DNA from: Burkholderia sp052045245
GTDB taxonomy: Bacteria > Pseudomonadota > Gammaproteobacteria > Burkholderiales > Burkholderiaceae
Length of the DNA stretch: 64,000 nt
Direction: 5' to 3'
NCBI RefSeq assembly: GCF_052045245.1
Contig: NZ_JBQEON010000017.1
Span: forward strand, 62,001 to 126,000
Below, one piece after another: positions 1-8,604 of the stretch. The first letter of the stretch is position 1; every line of letters begins with the position of its first letter. A program made the position numbers and the translations under genes. The notes under the pieces are model-generated. The model did not search any database. It saw only the letters and a program-made list of their open reading frames with translations, and was not told the origin of the DNA.

Positions 1-59
1 CACGCGTCGCATCGAGATGCTCGCCATTGTCTCCGCTCCATGTTTTAATGCGCTTTCGT

Positions 60-83
60 CGATGCTTAAGCGCTTAAGCATCG
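60..83. promoter_or_regulatory. LacI-type operator, perfect 24-bp palindrome
   Basis: The sequence is CGATGCTTAAGC followed by its exact complement, so all 24 bases are dyad-symmetric. The centre is CG, which is usual for LacI/GalR-family operators. It lies about 130 bp before the LacI-type gene that starts at 215, so autoregulation is the natural reading. The other target may lie left of the window. Confidence 0.65.
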
Positions 84-214
84 CGATCAAAAAAAATGCC
101 GATCGCGATCGCAGCCGAGTCGCGCCCGTCGGTCGGGCGGCAGGGTGTGCGGCGATAGTGCGCCGCTTCGGTAAGCGAAGCAAATACTGGATCGGCGTCT
201 CAAATAGTGAGTCA

Positions 215-1240
215 ATGATGGCGACACTCGATGAAGTGGCCCGCCGTGCCGGCGTGACGGCCGCGACGGTCTCGAACGTGCTGCGCAACCGCGGCCGGGT
301 GGGCGAAGCCACCCGCGCACGGGTGCTCGACGCGGTGCAGGCGCTCGGCTACCGGCCGCATCTGGCCGCGCGGGCGCTCGCGGAAGGGCGCGCGCCGACG
401 GTCGCGCTCATGGTGTCGAGCATCGCGAACCCGTTCTATCCGGAGTTCGCGCTCGCGGTCGAACACGCGGTGCGCCGCAACGGGCAGTTCCTGATCGTCT
501 GCAATACGAACGAAGATCCGCTGCAGGGGCGTGCGTATCTCGACCAGATCGCCGGCACGATTTCCGAAGGCATTCTCGTGACCAACGCGAACCTGCACCT
601 GCCGGATCTGGTCGACGTCGCGCGGCGCGGCGTGCCGGTCGTGCTGTGTCTGTGGGAGCGGCCCGATGCGCCGCCCGACGGGTTGCCGTGCGTCGCGGTG
701 GATTTCCGCGAGGCGGGGCGGATCGCGACGCGGCATCTGGTCGAACTCGGGCATCGCGAAATCGGCGTGATCGTCGGCGGGTCGGCAAACGGCGTGCAGG
801 CCGCGCGCTACGACGGCTTCGTCGATGTGATGCGCGAAGCCGGGCTGGACGCGTCGCGCGTCGGCGCCGGGCACGATTCGATCGAAGGCGGCGTGCGTGC
901 GGCGGGGCAGCTGCTGAACGCGCATCCCGGGCTGACCGCGCTGGTCGCGACGAACGACCTGCCCGCGATCGGCGCGCTGCATGCGGCGGCCGATCGCGGT
1001 CGGCGCGTGCCCGACGACCTGTCGGTCGTCGGCATTACCGATATTCATCTGGCGAGCGACGCGCGTCCGACGTTGACGACCGTCGCGATCCCGACCGCCG
1101 AGGCCGCGGGGCTGGCGGTCGAACTGCTCAATGCATTGCGCGAGGCGGGGGGGCAGGTCGACGATGCGTCGCGGGTGCGGACGGCGTCGGCGCCGCGGCT
1201 GGTAGTGCGCGGGACGACGGGTAAGGCGCCGAGGGCTTAG
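215..1240 (+). CDS. LacI-family transcriptional regulator
   Basis: This is a DNA-binding repressor of the LacI/GalR family, about 341 residues. The N-terminal helix-turn-helix reads ATLDEVARRAGVTAATVSNV, followed by the hinge region around LGYRPHLAARAL and a periplasmic-binding-protein-like effector domain (about residues 60-330). An open frame extends upstream to 17, but the HTH begins right after tandem ATGs at 215 and 218, so the start was set there. The upstream frame covers the palindrome at 60-83, which supports that stretch being non-coding. The effector, presumably a sugar or sugar acid, cannot be read from the sequence, and no catabolic gene is adjacent to it on the right. Confidence 0.9.
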   Translation: MMATLDEVARRAGVTAATVSNVLRNRGRVGEATRARVLDAVQALGYRPHLAARALAEGRAPTVALMVSSIANPFYPEFALAVEHAVRRNGQFLIVCNTNEDPLQGRAYLDQIAGTISEGILVTNANLHLPDLVDVARRGVPVVLCLWERPDAPPDGLPCVAVDFREAGRIATRHLVELGHREIGVIVGGSANGVQAARYDGFVDVMREAGLDASRVGAGHDSIEGGVRAAGQLLNAHPGLTALVATNDLPAIGALHAAADRGRRVPDDLSVVGITDIHLASDARPTLTTVAIPTAEAAGLAVELLNALREAGGQVDDASRVRTASAPRLVVRGTTGKAPRA

Positions 1241-1255
1241 CGCACGTGAGGGGCC

Positions 1256-1269
1256 GTGTGGCGCCACAC
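1256..1269. terminator. Palindrome between convergent regulators
   Basis: GTGTGGCGCCACAC is a perfect 14-bp palindrome 16 bp after the LacI-type stop codon, in the gap between two convergent genes. There is no T tract. It may act as a bidirectional terminator or just be a short dyad. Confidence 0.35.
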
Positions 1270-1382
1270 CGGGCGTGACGCGGTTTGCCGGTGCGGCGGC
1301 ACGATCCGCCAAGCGACGAACGGCAACGACCGCCGACCGCCGGACGGGACAGGCGTCCGGCGCGGATCGGCTGGCCGCCTCG

Positions 1383-1436
1383 GTCGCGTTCGACGGGCCG
1401 CATCACGATACGCGTCGCCGAGTCGAGATGCGCGGC
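1383..1436 (-). pseudogene. Relic of a second GntR/FCD gene 3' end
   Basis: This stretch repeats, with changes, the last ~50 bp of the GntR gene that ends at 1464; the repeat unit there is about 1467-1520. On the minus strand it reads HLDSATRIVMRPVER, against HLESARRIVMRLVEGE in the intact gene. It looks like the tail of a tandem paralogue whose body was lost by recombination, or a short tandem duplication. Confidence 0.55.
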
Positions 1437-1463
1437 AACCGGCGAGGCCGGATTGGCGCGGTC

Positions 1464-2105
1464 TCACTCGCCTTCGACGAGCCGCATCACGATGCGTCGG
1501 GCGGATTCGAGATGCGCGACCGTCATCGCACGTGCGCCGCGAGCATTGCGTTCGCGGCAGGCTTGCAGGATTGCGTCGTGCTCGACCTGGAACGACGGCG
1601 TATCCGCGAGCAGCATCGCCTGCAGCCGCTCGTACCGCTCGACCTGGCTGCGCAATTCCGCGATCGCCTTCAGCAATCGCTCGTTGCCGCAACACGAATA
1701 CAGCAGCGCATGGAACTCCCGGTTCAGCTCGCCTTGCCGGCGCGGCACGCTCGATTCGCCGAGCAGCCGGTGCACGAGTTCGGCGCGCGCGAGCGTTTCG
1801 TCGTCGAACCGCTTCACGCTGCGGTAGATCGCGTCGCCTTCGAGCAGCACGCGCATGTCGTAGATTTCCTGCACGTCGGACGCGCCCAGCATCCGCACGA
1901 CCGCGCCGCGATTGCGGAAGATGTCCAGCAGCCCTTCGCGCTCCAGCCGCTGGATCGCTTCGCGCATCGGAATCCGGCTGATCCCGAAGTGCTCGGCGAG
2001 GTCGCGCTCGACGAGCCGCTCGCCGGCTTGAAGTTCGCCGTTGACGATCATCTCCCGCAGCGATGCGGCCACCGTGTCCGCCGTGGAATCGAGTCTGCCT
2101 TCCAT
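1464..2105 (-). CDS. GntR-family regulator, FCD (FadR-like) subgroup
   Basis: This is a 213-residue transcription factor. The N-terminal winged helix (about residues 8-75) contains the motif LAEHFGISRIPMREAIQRLE. A helical FCD ligand-binding domain follows (about 85-205), with regularly spaced metal or acid ligands expected for the family. The gene is divergent from an OsmC-family gene, and a GntR-like palindrome lies between them, so it probably controls itself and that neighbour. FCD regulators usually sense small carboxylates; the ligand here is unknown. Confidence 0.9.
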   Translation of the reverse strand: MEGRLDSTADTVAASLREMIVNGELQAGERLVERDLAEHFGISRIPMREAIQRLEREGLLDIFRNRGAVVRMLGASDVQEIYDMRVLLEGDAIYRSVKRFDDETLARAELVHRLLGESSVPRRQGELNREFHALLYSCCGNERLLKAIAELRSQVERYERLQAMLLADTPSFQVEHDAILQACRERNARGARAMTVAHLESARRIVMRLVEGE

Positions 2106-2131
2106 GCCCTAGAGTCCTCATTTTGGAATAA

Positions 2132-2141
2132 TGGTATACCA
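2132..2141. promoter_or_regulatory. Probable GntR/FCD operator
   Basis: TGGTATACCA is a perfect palindrome that fits the GT-N2-AC core of FadR/VanR-type operators. It lies 27 bp before the GntR start and 57 bp before the OsmC-family start. Weaker outer arms GGAAT (2125) and ATTCC (2148) flank it off-centre. The assignment to this regulator is inferred from position. Confidence 0.55.
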
Positions 2142-2197
2142 AATGGCATTCCGGTGCCACAATGGCTGCCTCACATCCGATAGCAGAGGAGAGCGAG

Positions 2198-2674
2198 ATG
2201 GCGCATGGCGAACACAAGTACCGCGTGGCAGTGGAGTGGACCGGCAACCGCGGAACCGGCACGTCGGGGTATCGCGAATATGGTCGCGATCATGTGATCC
2301 GCGCGGGTTCGAAGCCGGATATTCCCGGCTCGTCGGACGCGGCATTCCGCGGCGACGCGGCGCGCTGGAATCCGGAGGATCTGCTGCTTGCGTCGGCGTC
2401 GGCGTGCCACAAGCTCTGGTATCTGCATCTGTGTTCCGATGCGGGGATCCGCGTGCTCGCGTATGTCGACGATGCGGAAGGGACGATGATCGACAGCGCC
2501 GAGCCGGGGCGCTTCACCGAAATCGTGCTGCACCCGCATGTGACCATTCGCGCCGGCGACGATCGCGCGCTGGCCGAGCGGCTGCATCACGACGCGCATG
2601 CGAAGTGCTATGTGGCGAACTCGGTGAACTTCCCGATCCGGTGCGAACCGGTGATCGAGGTCGCTGCCGCATGA
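2198..2674 (+). CDS. OsmC-family protein (peroxiredoxin-like)
   Basis: This is a 158-residue OsmC/Ohr-superfamily protein, a family that reduces organic hydroperoxides with a cysteine pair. The two family cysteine regions are visible as SASACHKLWYLHLC and HAKCYVANSVN. The ATG at 2198 was chosen over one at 2162 because a strong purine-rich ribosome site (GAGGAGA, about 2186) sits just before it. It belongs to the general OsmC group rather than being clearly Ohr or OsmC proper, so the physiological substrate is open. The divergent GntR regulator is its likely controller. Confidence 0.88.
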   Translation: MAHGEHKYRVAVEWTGNRGTGTSGYREYGRDHVIRAGSKPDIPGSSDAAFRGDAARWNPEDLLLASASACHKLWYLHLCSDAGIRVLAYVDDAEGTMIDSAEPGRFTEIVLHPHVTIRAGDDRALAERLHHDAHAKCYVANSVNFPIRCEPVIEVAAA

Positions 2675-2888
2675 CACAAGCCAGGGTGGCGTAGCCCGCG
2701 CAGTGCTTCGTTCGCCATCACACGGATCGAACGCAACCGATGCGACTTCGGAACGAAGTCGCCCAGCTTGCGCATGGATAACAAACTCTCGGTGAATGTG
2801 TCGGCGCCGCGCATGATCTCCAGGTGGCAAGCGGGAGTCTTCCATCAACGCTTCAGGGGCCTTCCGCGATGACGTTATCGCCGGTACT

Positions 2889-4421
2889 TCAGCGGCCTGC
2901 CAGGGAAGGCTCTCCATCGGTTAGCTTGAACACCGAGACTGCGCTGCGCAGGCTCATCGCCTGCTCTTCGAGCGACTGTGCCCCGGCGGCCGCCTGCTCG
3001 ACGAGGGCTGCGTTCTGCTGCGTCACCTCGTCCATCTGTGAGACGGCCTGATGGACCTGTTCGATGCCCCGGCTCTGCTCTTCGGAGGCAGCTGCGATTT
3101 CGCCGACGATGTCCGACACCTGCTTGATCACCTGCTTCACATCGCCCATTGTCGCGCCGACTTCCGTTGCCTGTTTCGCGCTATCCTGGATCATTGATAC
3201 CGATGAGGCGATCAGCTCCTTGATTTCCTTCGCGGCAGCGGCGGAGCGCTGCGCGAGGCTGCGCACCTCACTCGCGACCACGGCGAAGCCGCGTCCCTGC
3301 TCGCCGGCTCGCGCGGCCTCGACGGCTGCATTCAATGCAAGGATGTTCGTCTGAAAGGCAATGCCTTCGATGGTGCCCGTAATCTGTGAAATCTTGTCGG
3401 AGCTGTCACTGACCTCCCCGATCGACCTGACCATATTTTGAACGGCTTCATTGCCGGCGTCGGCCATGTCGGTCGCGCGCGTGGCGAGCGCATTGGCCTG
3501 CCGCGCGTTGTCGCTGTTCTGTTTCACCGTTTGGGTCAATTGCGTCATGCTCGCGGCGGTTTCCTCCAGCGAGGCGGCCTGCTCTTCGGTGCGTGCCGAC
3601 AGATCAGTGTTGCCGCTTGCAATCTCCTTCGAGCCGACGCCAACCGACTCGGCCGATTGGCGCACTGTCTGCATCGCCTCCCCGACCCGTTCCATGAGGC
3701 AGTTGAACGCCGTGGCCGTGGCGCCGATCTCGTCCTGGTTCGGGCTCGGCACGCGCTGCGTGAGGTCGAGCGACGCGCGTGATCTCTCCAGCGTTGTGCG
3801 AACGCTGTCGAGCGCACCAAGAATCGAGCGCGCGAGCACCACAATCCAGCCAACCACGAGCACGAGAATGAGCAGCATCACGGTGATGACCGTCCGCTCG
3901 GCGCTCATGCTGGCGCGCTGTGCCTCGTCGGCACTTTGCTGCGCGTGATCGCGCACCTGGTTGACGATACGCTCGAGCGATGCCTGCAACGGCTTGAAGT
4001 CGGAATGGTAGAGCGCGTTCATCTGATCGCTGGCCGTCTTCGCGTCGCGAGTCGCCAAATCGATGATCTCATGCGACTTGTGATCGTAAGTGTCCCATTG
4101 AGCAAGGGTCGCGCGCAGCAACTGCTGCATCTCGGGGTCCTTCATCAGCGTTTTGACGGTCTCCGACCACTTGCCGATGTTCTGCTCCGCATCCGAGTAG
4201 ATAGACTTGGTGTCATTCCCGGACGGGTCCATCTCGATCGTCGAGACGGCGCTCGCCTTGATCTCCGTGAGCCCCTGGGCGATCTTTGCGCTTTGGCGCG
4301 ACGATGCTTGCGCATCATTAGCCGAGTTGAAGCTGAGCGCCGCCACGACGATGCCGCCGCCGATGGCCGCGACAGTTACCACCACCAGAATCTGGAGTTT
4401 TTGCTTGATATTCATGAACAA
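2889..4421 (-). CDS. Methyl-accepting chemotaxis protein (MCP1)
   Basis: This is an inner-membrane chemoreceptor of 510 residues. It has a first membrane helix at about residues 9-31, a periplasmic helical sensor domain of about 140 residues, a second membrane helix at about 176-196, a HAMP linker, and a long cytoplasmic signalling hairpin. The conserved tip reads IAFQTNILALNAAVEAARAG. Unlike its neighbour at 4961 it lacks a C-terminal WETF-type pentapeptide, and no small partner gene follows it. The shared 20-bp motif lies about 235 bp upstream. The ligand is unknown. Confidence 0.93.
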   Translation of the reverse strand: MFMNIKQKLQILVVVTVAAIGGGIVVAALSFNSANDAQASSRQSAKIAQGLTEIKASAVSTIEMDPSGNDTKSIYSDAEQNIGKWSETVKTLMKDPEMQQLLRATLAQWDTYDHKSHEIIDLATRDAKTASDQMNALYHSDFKPLQASLERIVNQVRDHAQQSADEAQRASMSAERTVITVMLLILVLVVGWIVVLARSILGALDSVRTTLERSRASLDLTQRVPSPNQDEIGATATAFNCLMERVGEAMQTVRQSAESVGVGSKEIASGNTDLSARTEEQAASLEETAASMTQLTQTVKQNSDNARQANALATRATDMADAGNEAVQNMVRSIGEVSDSSDKISQITGTIEGIAFQTNILALNAAVEAARAGEQGRGFAVVASEVRSLAQRSAAAAKEIKELIASSVSMIQDSAKQATEVGATMGDVKQVIKQVSDIVGEIAAASEEQSRGIEQVHQAVSQMDEVTQQNAALVEQAAAGAQSLEEQAMSLRSAVSVFKLTDGEPSLAGR

Positions 4422-4960
4422 GATTAAATCGAATGGACGCTGTTAAGCACAAAGAGATGTCCCCATACGTGAAGCCGCGTCGTTGTTCCATTCAACACGT
4501 CGACACGTAAAACCCTGACGAGAAACCATCCGAGAACGTTGCAGGCAGGCGGATCGAGAGTCCGGCACGTACCTATCCGGAACTTTACGGAGAGAAGCGC
4601 AATGGATTCGACGTGTTTTACGGCATAGGGAGAGCGCAACTGAAGCGCGAGCCGTGTAAGGATTGTCTGAAATCGACCTGCGCCAGTGATTTTGTTGAAC
4701 TGATTACTACACGAAGCGGCGCTTTGCAGAGCTGATCCTCATATAGGGTAAGCAGATCGGCGAAGCGTTGTCACTAAATGCGAACGATCACCGCGCTGCA
4801 GACGAAGACCGTGAAGGGCCGGGTGATAACCAATCATCAGCCGGCGAATCTCCTCTTCCGGGGGCGGAAGCAAGCGAAAAAACATTTATTCGTTGCCCCG
4901 CCGTTTCGACTGCCTGGATCTGATACGAGCCATGATGGATACTCGTTGCCGGTATCTTCG
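4422..4960. other. Intergenic region between MCP1 and MCP2
   Basis: No supported gene is present. It contains one copy of the shared motif (4655-4676) and, next to MCP2, a possible remnant of the MCP-linked small gene. The rest shows nothing I recognise. Confidence 0.6.
4655..4676 (+). promoter_or_regulatory. Shared motif, copy a (upstream of MCP1)
   Basis: The core reads TGTAAGGATTGTCTGAAA. Together with copies b to f it defines the consensus TGTARGGATWTCCTGAAATT. The 15 bases before it (ACTGAAGCGCGAGCC) are also similar to those before copy d (ACTGAAGTGCCAGCC). Confidence 0.6.
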
Positions 4961-4961
4961 T
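4896..4961 (-). pseudogene. Possible remnant of MCP-linked small gene
   Basis: Directly after the MCP2 stop codon the minus strand resembles the start of the small gene at 9561. TGACG replaces TGATG, so the start codon is ACG. The 10-mer GGCAACGAGT is identical in the same place, and similarity fades within about 65 bp. This suggests that MCP2 once had the same small partner. The match is short, so confidence is low. Confidence 0.35.
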
Positions 4962-6709
4962 CAGAACGTCTCCCACGCGTCCTTCGATTCATCTGCTGGA
5001 CGGGCTACAGTGCTTGCAGCGCTCGAAGCAAGGGTGGCTTTTGTCGTCGCGCCCGTTGCTCGTCCCGATTTCCGCGTTGCATGGACGGCAGGCTTGCTCC
5101 GCACAGGTAACAGCGACTGACTTCCGGACAATGAAGTTTGGGTTGGCAACGTCTCAGTGTCGGCAAGTTTGAACACGGCTACTGCTGTCTTCAGGGTCTG
5201 AGCCTGCTCCTCGAGCGAATGCGCTGCCGCCGCCGCTTGCTCTACGAGAGCCGCATTCTGCTGCGTAACCTCGTCCATCTGGCTGACCGCCTGGTTGACC
5301 TGTTCAATTCCGCGACCCTGCTCTTCGGATGCTGCAGCGATTTCCCCAACAATGTCCGAGACCTGTTTAATCGCCTGCTTTACTTCCTCCATCGTTGCAC
5401 CGACCTCAGTGGCCTGTTTCGCACCATCCTGAATCATCGCTACGGATGAGCCGATCAGCTCCTTGATTTCCTTGGCCGCAGCGGCCGAACGTTGGGCAAG
5501 GCTGCGCACCTCGCTGGCAACGACGGCAAAGCCTCGACCCTGTTCACCGGCACGTGCAGCCTCGACCGCTGCATTCAACGCCAGGATGTTCGTCTGGAAC
5601 GCGATGCCTTCGATGGTGCCGGTAATCTCGGAAATCTTCGTCGAACTACCGCTGATTTCCCCGATGGTTTGGACCATGCCCTGTACTGCATCGTTTCCCG
5701 CATCGGCCATGTCGGTCGCCCGCGTGGCCAATGTATTGGCTTGCCGTGCGTTGTCGGCATTCTGCTTCACGGTTTCAGTGAGTTGCGTCATGCTCGCCGC
5801 CGTTTCTTCGAGCGATGCGGCCTGTTCTTCTGTCCGGGCCGACAGATCGGTGTTGCCGCTCGCAATCTGGCTGGAAGCGGTGGCGATGCTATCGGTGCCC
5901 GTGCGCACACCGCCGACGATCTTCTGGAGGCTATTTGTCATCAGCCTCAAGGCCGACATCAATTGTCCGATTTCATCGTGCGATGTCACGCCGACGTCAG
6001 CCGTCAGGTCCCCGTGTGCAACACGCGTGGCAACCGCCACAGCCTGATTCATCGGCCGGGACACCAGACGGGCGAGCCAGAATGCAAGCAGCAATCCAAT
6101 TGCAACATTTCCGAGCAGCAGCGCAATGATCCACGCGCGAGCCGACACGTAAGTGGTCGACGCGGTCGCCGCCGACTGCGCACCACGCGCCTCATCCCGC
6201 TTCACCATGTCGTCGATCTCGACATTGAGCTTTTGGTACAGCTTCATCGCGGACTCGGCATTGAATATCTGACGCGCCTCGTCTTTCTGTCCTGCGGCCG
6301 ACAGTGCGATCGTCTTGTTGTCCACTTCCACGTAGTCAGCCAGCGTCTTGTTGAATTCCTGCGACAACAATTTTTCGTCATCACCAGGATTGAGTGCGTC
6401 ATACGTCTCGCGAAATTTCCTGATCTCGGCCAAGCGGATTTCACGCGTCTGCGCCTCGTCTTGAAGGGCGGCGGCGTCGGTCGCAAGAATGTGCTGAAGT
6501 TCGGTAAGGCGGTAGCGGACCAGCGCAACCTTCATTTTCAGCGCGATGCTGATGTCCGGTAGCCATTTGTTCGCAATTTCGGCCGACGTGCTGCTCACCG
6601 TTGACAACTGGTAAATAGAGAAAATGCCGAGCAGCGAGGTCAACACCAGCACAGCCAGGAAGGACGTCACAAGCTTGTTCGCTATCTTCAGATCGTAGAA
6701 CCACTTCAT
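4961..6709 (-). CDS. Methyl-accepting chemotaxis protein (MCP2)
   Basis: This chemoreceptor has about 582 residues when started at MKWFYDLKIANKLV. An upstream extension of 38 residues in the same frame looks non-coding. It has a membrane helix at about 11-32, a four-helix-bundle periplasmic sensor, a second membrane helix near 190-210, HAMP and the MCP signalling domain. The C-terminus is DAWETF, a good match to the CheR/CheB-tethering pentapeptide NWETF of E. coli receptors, joined by a flexible Ala/Thr/Ser-rich linker. The signalling domain is nearly identical to those of MCP1 and MCP3. Confidence 0.93.
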   Translation of the reverse strand: MKWFYDLKIANKLVTSFLAVLVLTSLLGIFSIYQLSTVSSTSAEIANKWLPDISIALKMKVALVRYRLTELQHILATDAAALQDEAQTREIRLAEIRKFRETYDALNPGDDEKLLSQEFNKTLADYVEVDNKTIALSAAGQKDEARQIFNAESAMKLYQKLNVEIDDMVKRDEARGAQSAATASTTYVSARAWIIALLLGNVAIGLLLAFWLARLVSRPMNQAVAVATRVAHGDLTADVGVTSHDEIGQLMSALRLMTNSLQKIVGGVRTGTDSIATASSQIASGNTDLSARTEEQAASLEETAASMTQLTETVKQNADNARQANTLATRATDMADAGNDAVQGMVQTIGEISGSSTKISEITGTIEGIAFQTNILALNAAVEAARAGEQGRGFAVVASEVRSLAQRSAAAAKEIKELIGSSVAMIQDGAKQATEVGATMEEVKQAIKQVSDIVGEIAAASEEQGRGIEQVNQAVSQMDEVTQQNAALVEQAAAAAHSLEEQAQTLKTAVAVFKLADTETLPTQTSLSGSQSLLPVRSKPAVHATRKSGRATGATTKATLASSAASTVARPADESKDAWETF

Positions 6710-6832
6710 ATCGGTGAACCTGCTGGATTGAGTTAAGCGGACAGACTGCCGTGCGTTGCGACAGCCGGTTGGTAAATCGGGATCGACGCGTGGCAGCTGG
6801 TCAGCGCAGCCTCTTTCGAACACGACTCGGCA

Positions 6833-7960
6833 TTAGAAATTGTGCTTGAGACCAACGATGAAACCGGACACGCTCGCCCCGGCATCCGTAGCACTTCCTT
6901 TGATTCCGTTGACACCCAGTTGGTAGGTGGCATTGGCCTCGTTGATGATCCTCACGAAACCCGTATAGAGCGAAGTCCGCTTGGAGAGGAGATACGTATA
7001 GCTCAGCTCGAACATGCTGGCGCCCGTTTGCGACAACCCCGGATGGTCGAGGCTTCCGTTTCCGGCGCGGCCATAGAAGGCGTACGCCTTTCCAAGACCG
7101 ATGGTTTGCGTCACCGACGCGCCCCAGAAATTGCGCCTGACTGTACCGCCTGAATAGTCAGCACTCAACGTGCTAAACACCAGCGCCGCATAGGTCTTTC
7201 CGAAGGTCACGCCGCCCGTCAGAATGTACGTCGTGTCGTTCAGCCGCGTGCCGCGCACCCCAAAGTTGCGTTGAGTCGCGAGTGCCGCCCTGATCCGGCC
7301 GTCCGAATAGACGATATCGCCCCCAACGTTATAAGGCACGAATCCGGGGTTTTGGCCTTTCGGCCGTGCATACATGAGGTCGATGTAAGTATTGCCCACG
7401 CTCGGCGATTCGTACTTGATGGCATTGGGCATCGTATCGTTCATCGTCGGCAAGCCGTTGTTGATGCCCGCATTGCTTGCCCCATAGGCGTCGCCGGAGT
7501 TGTTGTTGATGATCGCCTGCGTGCTCAGGATGCTGGTCACGCCCGTTGCCGCGTTACCGTATATCCCTTTGATCTCGTCAATGGGCGGATCCATGTTGCC
7601 CATCTTGATCGCACCAAAGTCGCCATGAAGTCCTACGAAGCTTTCGCGCGCAGCAAAGGCTCCAGTTCCGTTGGCGGCGTTGACCTTGCTTTCGATCTGG
7701 AAGATCGCTGACAAACCACTGCCCAGATCTTCCGATCCCGTCACGCCGAATCGGGACGAGTTGGAATTGACCCGTGTTGCGGTTACATCCTTCCCTCCAC
7801 TCCTGGTACGAACGTAGTCAACATCGTCGTTGACGATCCCGTAGAGGACTGTGTAGTTTCCAGAAGGCCCTTCGTAACGGTCGGCGTACGCCGTGCCACT
7901 GGAAAGACAACTGATGGTAGCGAGCGAAATTCCAGATATTTTTCTTTTCAAGATCCACAT
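6833..7960 (-). CDS. Outer-membrane porin, OmpC-like general porin family
   Basis: This is a 375-residue trimeric porin-type protein of the family common in Burkholderia (Gram-negative porin, 16-stranded barrel). It has an N-terminal signal peptide ending near GTAYA, a first strand reading VLYGIVNDDVDY, the family motif SRFGVTGSEDLGSGLSAIFQIES, and a C-terminal aromatic residue (GLKHNF) needed for barrel insertion. A copy of the shared motif lies about 90 bp upstream, so it may belong to the same regulon as the receptors around it. The true start could be a few codons further in, at a TTG. Confidence 0.92.
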   Translation of the reverse strand: MWILKRKISGISLATISCLSSGTAYADRYEGPSGNYTVLYGIVNDDVDYVRTRSGGKDVTATRVNSNSSRFGVTGSEDLGSGLSAIFQIESKVNAANGTGAFAARESFVGLHGDFGAIKMGNMDPPIDEIKGIYGNAATGVTSILSTQAIINNNSGDAYGASNAGINNGLPTMNDTMPNAIKYESPSVGNTYIDLMYARPKGQNPGFVPYNVGGDIVYSDGRIRAALATQRNFGVRGTRLNDTTYILTGGVTFGKTYAALVFSTLSADYSGGTVRRNFWGASVTQTIGLGKAYAFYGRAGNGSLDHPGLSQTGASMFELSYTYLLSKRTSLYTGFVRIINEANATYQLGVNGIKGSATDAGASVSGFIVGLKHNF

Positions 7961-8047
7961 TTTATGAAACCAACAACATCGAGAGGCACGTTAACACTTG
8001 GTTAGTATGTATACGGATAACCAGTAGAACTACTGAATGGCCATCGA

Positions 8048-8069
8048 TGTAGGGATTTCCTGAAAATTC
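8048..8069 (+). promoter_or_regulatory. Shared motif, copy b (upstream of porin)
   Basis: The core reads TGTAGGGATTTCCTGAAA, containing the inverted AGG-N5-CCT element. It lies between the divergent porin gene and the MCP fragment. Confidence 0.6.
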
Positions 8070-8083
8070 CGCAGGAAGATTCT

Positions 8084-8308
8084 GCGGCGTGCGAGATCAT
8101 GGGTGAAATTGCCGCCGCACCGAGCGAACAGAGTCGCGGGATCGAATGGTTGAACCTCGACTTCGCCCAGATGGATCAGGTGACGCAACACGATGCAGCG
8201 CTGGTTGAGCAGGCCGCAGCGGCCTCTGCTTCACCTCAGGATCAAGGGCGGCAACTCAGCGACGTGGTTGCGTTTTTCCCCCTGCGGCCCACTGCGCACC
8301 CGGCATGA
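8084..8308 (+). pseudogene. MCP C-terminal fragment
   Basis: The translation from about 8084 runs through GEIAAAPSEQSRGIEWLNLD and QMDQVTQHDAALVEQAAAA and ends at DVVAFFPLRP. This matches only the last ~70 residues of the MCP signalling domain in this cluster. There is no sensor, membrane or HAMP part, and several conserved residues have changed (SEEQ to PSEQ, QQNAAL to QHDAAL). It lies on the opposite strand to all intact MCPs here, so it is an inverted remnant. The rest of 7961-8604 shows no gene. Confidence 0.75.
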
Positions 8309-8604
8309 GGGCGGAGCATTGCCGAGAGGCGCTACGGCTATCGGTAAATCAGCTGGCACGCGGGCGGGCACACGATCTGCTCATACGATTTGCTTTCGCT
8401 GGTAAAACAATCGCTGCGATGACGCGTGTACGTCACCATTCCTGTCTGCCGCCCTTTCGTAGACGCGCTGCAACGGTGACAGCGCGTATCGACCCTCCAC
8501 ACGCTGCGGAAAATATCGTGACCGGCATCGCCGCAGTGCGCGCGGCGGACACGACATCATCGCCCGATTGAGTCATCCGTCTTGACTTGCAGGTGCGTGC
8601 CCGG

